Assembly: GCA_019314085.1 (NCBI GenBank)
Contig: JAFCZZ010000246.1
Location: 1 to 5,065 of the forward strand
Length of the DNA: 5,065 bases
Direction: 5' to 3'
Source of the DNA: Deltaproteobacteria bacterium
GTDB taxonomy: Bacteria; Desulfobacterota; Syntrophia; Syntrophales; UBA2210
The notes beneath the pieces were generated by a model, which did not search any database, was not told the origin of the DNA, and worked only from the letters and a program-made list of their open reading frames with translations. Shown here in pieces: positions 1-5,065 of the stretch; position 1 is the first letter of the stretch, and each line of letters opens with the position of its first letter. The translations under genes were made by a program, and so were the position numbers.

Positions 1-2
1 CA

Positions 3-338
3 GCCTTCGGCAAACCGCTGGGAGCCTTTCAGATCACCATGCAGAAGCTGACCGAGATGGCGGTCAGGACGGAGGCCCTGAGAAACCTCGTCTACAAGGC
101 CGCGTGGTCGGTAGACGCGGGCAGGCCCGATTTTCACCTGGGGGCGATGGCCAAATACTACGGGGGACAAACCGCCGTATTCTGCGCCAATGCCGCCGTT
201 GAGATCCACGGTGGATACGGTTATATAGAAGAGTACCCGGTCCAGAGGTGGTACCGGGACGCCAAGATACTCGAGCTGTATGAAGGCACAAAGGAGGCCG
301 AAATACTGACCATAGGGAGGGTCCTGCAATCCCGATAG
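3..338 (+). CDS. Acyl-CoA dehydrogenase, C-terminal fragment (5' end outside window)
   Basis: Only the last 111 residues are present; the gene enters from the left edge in the frame that ends at TAG 336-338. The ATG at 39 is internal, because family-typical sequence (FGKPLGAFQ) lies upstream of it. This is the C-terminal all-helical domain of the FAD-dependent acyl-CoA dehydrogenases, which oxidise acyl-CoA to trans-2-enoyl-CoA and pass electrons to ETF. Family marks seen are EIHGGYGYIEEYPVQR, YRDAKI and ELYEGT. The Glu of YEGT (codon 282-284) matches the catalytic base of short- and medium-chain members. The chain ends normally with an IGRVL-type helix and shows no damage. Substrate cannot be told from this part. 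It is followed by a 425-bp gap and a sigma-54 type promoter, so it is probably not co-transcribed with the signalling genes to its right. Confidence 0.95.
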   Translation, partial: AFGKPLGAFQITMQKLTEMAVRTEALRNLVYKAAWSVDAGRPDFHLGAMAKYYGGQTAVFCANAAVEIHGGYGYIEEYPVQRWYRDAKILELYEGTKEAEILTIGRVLQSR

Positions 339-340
339 AG

Positions 341-389
341 GGGATCCGATGGTCCCTGCCTAGCGTCGAAAATACCGGGGATGCCCGGT
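341..389 (+). terminator. Two small hairpins after the acyl-CoA dehydrogenase, possible weak terminator
   Basis: Two nt after the stop codon, GGGATC (341-346) can pair with GGTCCC (351-356) across a CGAT loop, with one G-U pair. A second, perfect stem follows: ACCGGG (374-379) and CCCGGT (384-389) with loop GATG. Neither is followed by a T run on the + strand (next bases GAAAATAACC), so this is not a textbook intrinsic terminator. The stems may instead protect the 3' end of the transcript or act with Rho. The position just after the gene is the main reason to list it. Confidence 0.3.
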
Positions 390-668
390 GAAAATAACCG
401 ATTACGCATAGCTCAATATGTGTGGCGGTGTATCGATAGTTCACGGTATGTGGTTGATTTCGTAACAATGGGAATCTTCTCAGAAAAAATGTACACTGAT
501 TTATTTCTATTTTCAATAGAGGCGCTTTGCATAAATATCTGAAAAATAAGAGGTTTGCGTAGGACGCACCCATAGATGTCTTACAGCAGGCACGCGGGTT
601 GAGCGGAGATTACGAGGAGGGGTCATTCCCGAATGGGAATCGGCTGAAACTGAATAGAAAACAGTTGG

Positions 669-685
669 CTGGCATGCAACTTGCG
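669..685 (+). promoter_or_regulatory. Sigma-54 (RpoN) type -24/-12 promoter
   Basis: The sequence CTGGCATGCAACTTGCG fits the RpoN consensus YTGGCACG-N4-TTGCW. It has the invariant GG at 671-672 and GC at 683-684 separated by exactly 10 bp. The only departures are T for the C of CACG and G for the final W. By the usual spacing, transcription would start near 695-697, giving a leader of about 68 nt before the ATG at 764. Orientation and position both suit the PilZ gene. If real, expression needs RpoN plus an AAA+ enhancer-binding protein, whose gene is not in this window. No comparably good sigma-70 promoter was found in the gap. Confidence 0.72.
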
Positions 686-713
686 TTGGCCAAGATGAAC
701 GTAGGGATGTGTC

Positions 714-736
714 TGCCGGCATGGTACTCACCGGCA
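714..736 (+). promoter_or_regulatory. Stem-loop in the 5' leader of the PilZ gene
   Basis: TGCCGG (714-719) and CCGGCA (731-736) are exact inverted repeats with an 11-nt loop. They lie between the predicted start of transcription (about 696) and the ribosome binding site (743-758). The stem is short but GC-rich. It could stabilise the leader or affect ribosome loading. It does not sequester the Shine-Dalgarno sequence itself. Chance occurrence cannot be excluded. Confidence 0.3.
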
Positions 737-742
737 CGATAA

Positions 743-763
743 GAGGAGAAGCGGGGAGAACAG
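743..763 (+). promoter_or_regulatory. Ribosome binding site that fixes the start of the PilZ gene
   Basis: Two purine-rich Shine-Dalgarno-like runs precede ATG 764: GAGGAG (743-748) and GGGGAG (753-758), the second 5 nt before the start codon. An in-frame TAA at 740-742 closes the frame upstream, so 764 is the first possible start. A later in-frame ATG at 881 has GGAGGAG touching it, too close for normal initiation. Confidence 0.7.
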
Positions 764-2956
764 ATGATCGATTCGGACAAAGAAGATCGTTGTTTTCAAG
801 ACTCTTCTGACACCAGAGCTGCACGAGGGGACAGCGGAAAGAATCCCGGGGAGGGTACCGCCCACGACACACGGGAGGAGATGGAGGGAAAGTTTCTCCT
901 GCCGCCACCTTTGTTCAAACACCGCGAGCTTACAAAGATACCCAAGTCCGCTCCCAGGATAGACAAGCGGAAGCTGACCAATATTATCAATCACCTCAAT
1001 TTCACCGACGGATACCTCTGGGCCCACCTGAAAGATCCCCGGCATGAAGAGGACATCTTTATACACGCCTATCCCCAGCCATGCATGGGAGAGACGATCA
1101 CCTGCCGGTGGTCTAAGGAAAACATGACGGGGTTTGAATACCACCGTTTCCTGAATCTGGTGCTTGATGACGGCATGTCGGTAACCGTAGTGCCGGTAAA
1201 ACTGCTGAATATCAACAAGGAACGGTTTACGATTCAGATGCCCGATACGGGGTACGTCCTTGGAAAGCGACAGGCACGACGATTTCCCTGTCAGGGGGTT
1301 ACCGCCGAGCTTAGTCAGAGCGGTTTCCTTGCCAGGGGTGAACTGCTGGATTTCAGTCCCCTTTCTTTCCGTATCAGGGTCGCCCCTTGTCTTGACGGGT
1401 CCTTTCACTGGCTGAACCCGGATGAACCGATTACCCTCACGCTCTGCCAGGGCCAAAAGATCATTTTTTCAGATCCCTGCCGGTTTATTGATCAGACGAG
1501 CAGTATGTCCGTAAAGGAGATCGTGCTCGCTCCCCTTACGAACCAGTTTCACCGCTTCAGGGGTAGAAAGATACGCAGCCCCCGTGTGCAACTGGCGCCA
1601 TCGTCCAGTATCAGTTTCAAACATCCCTTCTCCGGGAAAAGGGTGCAGCGCGACATACATGATATCTCTGTCACCGGATTCGCGGTGCATGAACGGGACG
1701 ATGAATGTGTGCTGGTTCCGGGCATGATCATCCCCCAACTCAACATCAACTGCTCAGGCGCTGCGGCGTTGCCATGCACCGCACAGGTTGTATATCGTCG
1801 AAAAGAAAAGGGTGGTCTGTTCCGCTGCGGTATGGTTATCCTGGATATGGATGTTACCGCGTATGGGAAACTGAGCAACATACTGGGCAATGTCGTAGAT
1901 CCGAACGTCCGCGTCTCCGAAGAAACAGATATGGATGCCCTGTGGAAGTTCTTTTTCGAAACCGGCTTTCTCTATCCCAAGAAGTACCACCTCATCGAAT
2001 CCCACAGAAACACCTTCAAGGAGACGTACCGCAAGCTCTATCAGGACAATCCGGAAATTGCTGAACACATGGTCTATCAGAGAAACGGACAAATATACGG
2101 CCATGTCTCCATGGTAAAGGCGTATGAACGGTCCTGGATGGTACACCACCTTGCCGCACGACAGGACCCGGGAACCAACAAAAATACAGGGATCCCCCTG
2201 TTGAGACAGATCATAAACTACTTTGAGGGATTCTACCGACTGCCAGGCTTTAACATGGACCACTGGATCTGTTACTACCGTCCTCAGACCAGATTCATGG
2301 ATATGTTCTTTGGTGATTTTGCACGGCATCTCAGAAACCCACGGGCCTGTTCACTGGACACCTTTGCCTACAAGAACTATCCAACTACATCTCCCCAGGG
2401 GTCTCTTCCGGACGGATGGCTGTTGAAGAAATTCTCACCCCCCGATCTGTTCGAGGTTGAACGTTTCTACAGAAATCATGCCAATGGACTGCTCCTGGAT
2501 GCCCTGCGTCTCGGGACTGCGGAGTCAGACAGCGACTCATTAGAAGAATTATACAAGCGTAACGGGTTCACGAGAAGGTGGAAGGTATATTCGCTCATGC
2601 ATGCGGACGAACTGAAGGCCGTTCTGATCGTAAATCAGTCGGATCTCGGTCTGAACCTTTCCGAACTCCTCAACGGCATCAAGATCATAATAACCGATCC
2701 GACGGGATTGCCCTGGGATATATTGTCCAGCGCGGTCACCCGGCTGACGGGAATATATGAGGTTGAAAAAATCCCCCTTCTCGTATATCCTCACACCTAT
2801 ATGGAGGACAACGGCATACCTTATGAAAAGCAGTATATAATGTTCGTCATGGATATGCAGCACGGAAAAGATTTTCTGGATTACCTGAAGGGGCGACTGA
2901 AGGCGAAAATCCGATTCCTCATCAAATTCCTCATCAGAAAGTATCTGAAAAAATGA
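764..2956 (+). CDS. PilZ-domain protein with C-terminal tandem GNAT-like acyltransferase folds (730 aa)
   Basis: Predicted soluble or membrane-peripheral cyclic-di-GMP effector. Residues 1-45 are hydrophilic and probably disordered. Residues about 65-165 form a beta-rich module of the kind that precedes PilZ domains. Residues 169-250 resemble a degenerate PilZ: R169-QAR-R173 keeps an RxxxR, but the later motif reads DFSPLS and lacks its Gly. Residues about 262-363 are the better PilZ domain, with an Arg-rich entry (R264, R266, R268, R271, R274), DISVTG at 300-305 (the D/NxSxxG motif) and the closing strands CTAQVVYRR and FRCGMVILD. Residues about 390-520 look GNAT-like: strand IYGHVSMV, then VHHLAA (460-465) and DPGTNKNTGIPLL, where the usual Q/RxxGxG/A loop is altered. 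A second GNAT-like half may follow (about 525-705, including LYKRNGF at 596-602). The last 24 residues form a Lys/Arg-rich amphipathic helix that could touch membranes. The stop overlaps the next start. PilZ is the firm call; the acyltransferase fold is inferred from pattern only, and its substrate is unknown. Confidence 0.85.
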   Translation: MIDSDKEDRCFQDSSDTRAARGDSGKNPGEGTAHDTREEMEGKFLLPPPLFKHRELTKIPKSAPRIDKRKLTNIINHLNFTDGYLWAHLKDPRHEEDIFIHAYPQPCMGETITCRWSKENMTGFEYHRFLNLVLDDGMSVTVVPVKLLNINKERFTIQMPDTGYVLGKRQARRFPCQGVTAELSQSGFLARGELLDFSPLSFRIRVAPCLDGSFHWLNPDEPITLTLCQGQKIIFSDPCRFIDQTSSMSVKEIVLAPLTNQFHRFRGRKIRSPRVQLAPSSSISFKHPFSGKRVQRDIHDISVTGFAVHERDDECVLVPGMIIPQLNINCSGAAALPCTAQVVYRRKEKGGLFRCGMVILDMDVTAYGKLSNILGNVVDPNVRVSEETDMDALWKFFFETGFLYPKKYHLIESHRNTFKETYRKLYQDNPEIAEHMVYQRNGQIYGHVSMVKAYERSWMVHHLAARQDPGTNKNTGIPLLRQIINYFEGFYRLPGFNMDHWICYYRPQTRFMDMFFGDFARHLRNPRACSLDTFAYKNYPTTSPQGSLPDGWLLKKFSPPDLFEVERFYRNHANGLLLDALRLGTAESDSDSLEELYKRNGFTRRWKVYSLMHADELKAVLIVNQSDLGLNLSELLNGIKIIITDPTGLPWDILSSAVTRLTGIYEVEKIPLLVYPHTYMEDNGIPYEKQYIMFVMDMQHGKDFLDYLKGRLKAKIRFLIKFLIRKYLKK
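2953..2956 (+). promoter_or_regulatory. ATGA stop-start overlap coupling the PilZ and sensor genes
   Basis: The bases ATGA contain the start codon of the downstream gene (2953-2955) and the TGA of the upstream gene (2954-2956). Such overlaps usually mean that ribosomes finishing the first gene re-initiate on the second. Upstream sequence (CAGAAAGTATCTGAAAAA) has only a weak Shine-Dalgarno match, which supports dependence on coupling. The two genes are therefore expected to form one operon from the promoter at 669-685. Confidence 0.75.
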
Positions 2957-3945
2957 GCGACACTCCGCTTTACAACATAAGGAACATAAAAATCTTTATA
3001 GAATATATAAAGGAACATTATCCCGGGGCAGATATCGATCTCATTCTGGAATACGCGGGAATTGCCACTCACCAATTGGAGGATGAGGGACACTGGCTTA
3101 CACAGAGTCAGATTGATCGCTTTTTCGAGATCACCGTGCGCGAAACGGATAACCCCTATATTGCCCGAGAAGCGGGACGGTATTCCATTATCTCCAGGGC
3201 GGGTTTGCCCATACAGCAATACGCCCTCGGTTTTATCACCCCCGCGACCGCCTATGCGGTTATGGAGAAATTATACAGCCAAGTAAGTCTCGCATGTACA
3301 CTCACCACAAAGCGACTCAGCAATAATAGCATCGAAATAACCGTAACCCCCAAAGAGGGCGTCGTCGAGAAACCATACCAGTGCGAAAACAGGACAGGGA
3401 TATTTGAGGCCGTGGGCAAGATGTTTACAAACGAGCTGGCCGAGATTGACCATCCCACCTGCATACACAGAGGGGACAGCGTCTGCACATATATTATCAC
3501 CTGGAAGCAAACCCCTTCACTCATATGGAAGCGCATCCGTAACTATGCGACCGTCTTTAGTGTCATAGCATTTCTTGGTCTCTTCTTCATAATGCCGCTC
3601 CTGCATTGGGCAGTCCTGGCAATGGCATGCCTTCTTCTTACGACAGGTATGTACGCCTATTCGGAACATCTGGAAAAAAAAGAAGTCAGTTCAAAGCTCA
3701 GGAGCGACAGCGAAACGGCCAGCGATCTTTTAGAGCAGACCAACGCCCGATACAATAATGCCCTCCTTGTCCAGGAGATAGGGCAGGGAACATCCAGCAT
3801 GTTGAATATCGATCAACTCCTCTCCTATACCATGGAGGTTCTCCAGAAACGTCTCGACTTCGACCGGGGAACAATCATGCTCTGGACAAGCCCGGATCTC
3901 TCGGACCTTTTGTCGTGGCCTTCAGGGAACAGAGACCCTTTCTGA
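2953..3945 (+). CDS. N-terminal part of a broken membrane sensor: Cys/His sensory module, two TM helices, truncated GAF
   Basis: The start ATG 2953-2955 overlaps the TGA of the PilZ gene (ATGA), which suggests translational coupling; no strong separate Shine-Dalgarno sequence is visible. Residues 1-185 form a soluble sensory module ending in C170-I-H172-RGDSV-C178, then TYIITW. This resembles the Cys-containing end of V4R-like or AraC-sensor-like input domains found before kinases in Desulfobacterota, a tentative assignment. Two hydrophobic helices follow (about 199-217 and 220-236), then a charged probable coiled coil (238-266). A GAF domain begins near residue 267 and reads well to FDRGTIMLW (303-311). 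After that the frame leaves the family pattern: residues 312-330 are unrelated and end at TGA 3943-3945, while true GAF sequence continues in another frame. The 330-aa product would be a membrane protein with half a GAF and no output domain. Confidence 0.8.
   Translation: MSDTPLYNIRNIKIFIEYIKEHYPGADIDLILEYAGIATHQLEDEGHWLTQSQIDRFFEITVRETDNPYIAREAGRYSIISRAGLPIQQYALGFITPATAYAVMEKLYSQVSLACTLTTKRLSNNSIEITVTPKEGVVEKPYQCENRTGIFEAVGKMFTNELAEIDHPTCIHRGDSVCTYIITWKQTPSLIWKRIRNYATVFSVIAFLGLFFIMPLLHWAVLAMACLLLTTGMYAYSEHLEKKEVSSKLRSDSETASDLLEQTNARYNNALLVQEIGQGTSSMLNIDQLLSYTMEVLQKRLDFDRGTIMLWTSPDLSDLLSWPSGNRDPF
3876..3912 (+). other. Deletion and frameshift junction inside the GAF coding sequence
   Basis: Frame 1 (from ATG 2953) reads GTIMLW up to 3885. 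Frame 0 reads LDKPGSLGPFVVAFREQ from 3882 onward. Both are typical GAF segments in Desulfobacterota sensor proteins, but in intact homologues as I recall them they are separated by about 30 residues. Here they abut and overlap at CTGGA (3882-3886). The downstream frame implies a net loss of 3n+1 nt. The shared CTGGA would fit a deletion between short direct repeats, but this is inference. A single-base sequencing error would not account for the missing middle of the domain. Confidence 0.65.
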
Positions 3946-5065
3946 TAGACAATATCGATAAAATCAAAGAGGAGGTTACACCGAAGACACTCGAATTCAT
4001 GAAACTGCTGGGGATCAAATCGTTTGTCTGCGTTCCGATAATATATGAGGGGAGGTCGGAGGGGGTACTGGCGGTGGAAAACCTGCAATCAAAGAAGCCC
4101 TTCAGCCAGAGCGACATAAGCATTCTCATGGGGATAGCGCCGCAGATCGGCATCAGTATGAACAACGCCAGGACATACCAGGAAATCAGGCAGAGCGAGG
4201 AACGGTTCAGGGCCCTGGGGGAAAACGCCCCCGATATTATCTACACGTTGGATGCCGACGGGGCATTCAACTATATCAATCCCGCATGGGAGAACATACT
4301 GGGGTACAAAAAGAAAGAGGTCATCGGGCGGTATTTTATTGATTTTGTCAGGAGGAAGGATATAGGCCGTTTTGAACGGTATCTGGACCAGGTAAAAAAC
4401 GACAAGGAAACAGTCACAGGTTTTACGGGCGTGATTCTCACCAGGGACGGGGGAGAGCGTCTCTTTAACATAAGCTGTTCTCCAAACCTTGGACCGACAG
4501 GCGAAGTGATCGGGGCGATAGGCACCATAAAGGATATTACCGAACTTGAAAGGCACGTTGAGGTTTTGGAGGCGGCCCTTCAGAGCACCATTGACGCCAT
4601 GGCGGTCATTGTTGAATCAAAAGATCCATACACATCCGGCCACCAGAAGAGGGTAATGGATATAGCCGTCGCCATCGCCGAAGAGATGGGCCTTCCTGAA
4701 GACAAGATTAACGGCATCCGTATGGCCGCCATGATACATGATATCGGGAAAATCAATGTCCCGGCGGAGATCCTCAACAAGCCCGGGAAGCTGTCCGACA
4801 TCGAATTCAAGATAATAAAAACACATCCCGAGGCGGGCTTCAATATCCTTAAAAATATTGAATTCATGTACCCGGTCGCCCAGATCGTCCGCCAGCACCA
4901 TGAAAAAATGAACGGGTCAGGATATCCATGGGGGCTTCGCGGCGATGATATATTGATAGAATCAAGGGTCATAACGGTTGCGGACGTGGTGGAGGCCATG
5001 GCAACCGACAGGCCGTACCGACCATCTTTGGGAGTGGTCGAGGCGTTGAAAGAGATAGAACAGGG
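3882..5065 (+). pseudogene. C-terminal part of the broken sensor: GAF remainder, PAS, HD-GYP phosphodiesterase (3' end outside window)
   Basis: This frame is open from 3882 to the right edge and continues the gene begun at 2953. It reads the second half of GAF (about 3882-4175, including SFVCVPIIYEG and MGIAPQIGISMNNA), a PAS domain (about 4200-4545, ENAPDIIYTLDADG to IGTIKDIT), a short helix, then HD-GYP from about 4599. HD-GYP enzymes hydrolyse cyclic-di-GMP to pGpG or GMP using a metal centre. The marks are intact: E and GH in VESKDPYTSGHQKRV, the HD pair in MIHDIGK (4731-4751), THPEAG, HHEKMNGSGYPWGL (from 4896) and VADVVEAMATDRPYR. Perhaps 25-45 residues are missing at the right edge. 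There is no coupled start in this frame; GTG 3915 and ATG 3999 are possible but poorly supported by ribosome binding sites. If unexpressed, the locus has lost this activity; if re-initiated, it would give a soluble, unanchored PAS-HD-GYP. Confidence 0.85.

Larger units (their letters stand above)
339..763. other. 425-bp non-coding interval
   Basis: I see no convincing gene on either strand here; the open frames that cross it on the minus strand have no family resemblance and run into the antisense of neighbouring genes. From left to right it holds two hairpins (341-389), a relatively AT-rich stretch (about 456-550), a 13-bp palindrome TGCGT-AGG-ACGCA (556-568), an inverted repeat ATTCCC-GAAT-GGGAAT (625-640), a 10-bp direct repeat AATGGGAATC (467-476 and 632-641), the -24/-12 promoter (669-685), and a leader with a stem-loop (714-736). 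The palindromes lie within about 115 bp upstream of the promoter, a usual place for activator sites of sigma-54 promoters. Confidence 0.7.

Noticed and set aside
445..500. Sigma-70 type promoter with TACACT as -10
   Set aside because: The hexamer 17 bp upstream (TGGGAA) is a poor -35, and no better pair was found in the AT-rich part of the gap.
541..620. Possible GEMM cyclic-di-GMP riboswitch (GGACGCAC and GCACGCGGGTT fragments)
   Set aside because: The conserved GEMM-I core elements and their stems are not present in order, and the fragments lie upstream of the predicted transcription start.
728..1456. Long minus-strand open frame (242 codons) antisense to the start of the PilZ gene
   Set aside because: It has no family resemblance, no ribosome binding site of note, and lies opposite a frame with clear PilZ-protein features. 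It is a shadow of that gene's codon pattern.
3882..3945. Programmed -1 ribosomal frameshift joining the two halves of the sensor
   Set aside because: There is no good slippery heptamer or following stem, and the frame 0 sequence already matches GAF before the only T-rich run (3908-3911). Frameshifting would also not restore the missing middle of the domain.
4089..4556. Minus-strand open frame (155 codons) over the GAF-PAS region
   Set aside because: The + strand frame 0 here has unmistakable GAF and PAS sequence, so the minus frame is a shadow.

Overview
The window looks like a piece of a chromosome from a Desulfobacterota (former Deltaproteobacteria) lineage, plausibly a syntrophic or sulfate-reducing type. 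This is inferred from a beta-oxidation type acyl-CoA dehydrogenase, a sigma-54 type promoter, and large PilZ, GAF, PAS and HD-GYP signalling proteins written in the style of that group. All supported genes are on the + strand. No mobile element, CRISPR array, tRNA or rRNA is visible.

Layout: (1) 3-338 is the C-terminal end of an acyl-CoA dehydrogenase. (2) 339-763 is a 425-bp non-coding interval. It holds two small hairpins just after the dehydrogenase, an AT-rich middle, several short palindromes and repeats, and a very good -24/-12 (sigma-54) promoter at 669-685. A leader of about 68 nt with its own stem-loop follows. (3) 764-2956 encodes a 730-residue protein with a degenerate PilZ-like module, a recognisable PilZ (cyclic-di-GMP receptor) domain, a probable pair of GNAT-like acyltransferase folds, and a cationic amphipathic C-terminal helix. 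(4) Starting in an ATGA overlap at 2953 is a membrane signalling gene with the order Cys/His sensory module, two TM helices, coiled coil, GAF, PAS, HD-GYP. It runs off the right edge.

The last gene is broken. Reading frame 1 stops at 3945, but recognisable GAF sequence resumes in another frame from about 3882. About 30 residues of the middle of the GAF domain appear to be missing at the junction. This looks like a small deletion with a net loss of 3n+1 nt rather than a single-base error. As drawn, the HD-GYP output is disconnected from its sensor and membrane anchor.

Taken together, this is a two-gene cyclic-di-GMP module, probably transcribed from a sigma-54 promoter. The first gene is a possible c-di-GMP-gated acyltransferase and the second a sensory c-di-GMP phosphodiesterase that has been, or is being, inactivated. 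The acyl-CoA dehydrogenase is probably a separate transcription unit.
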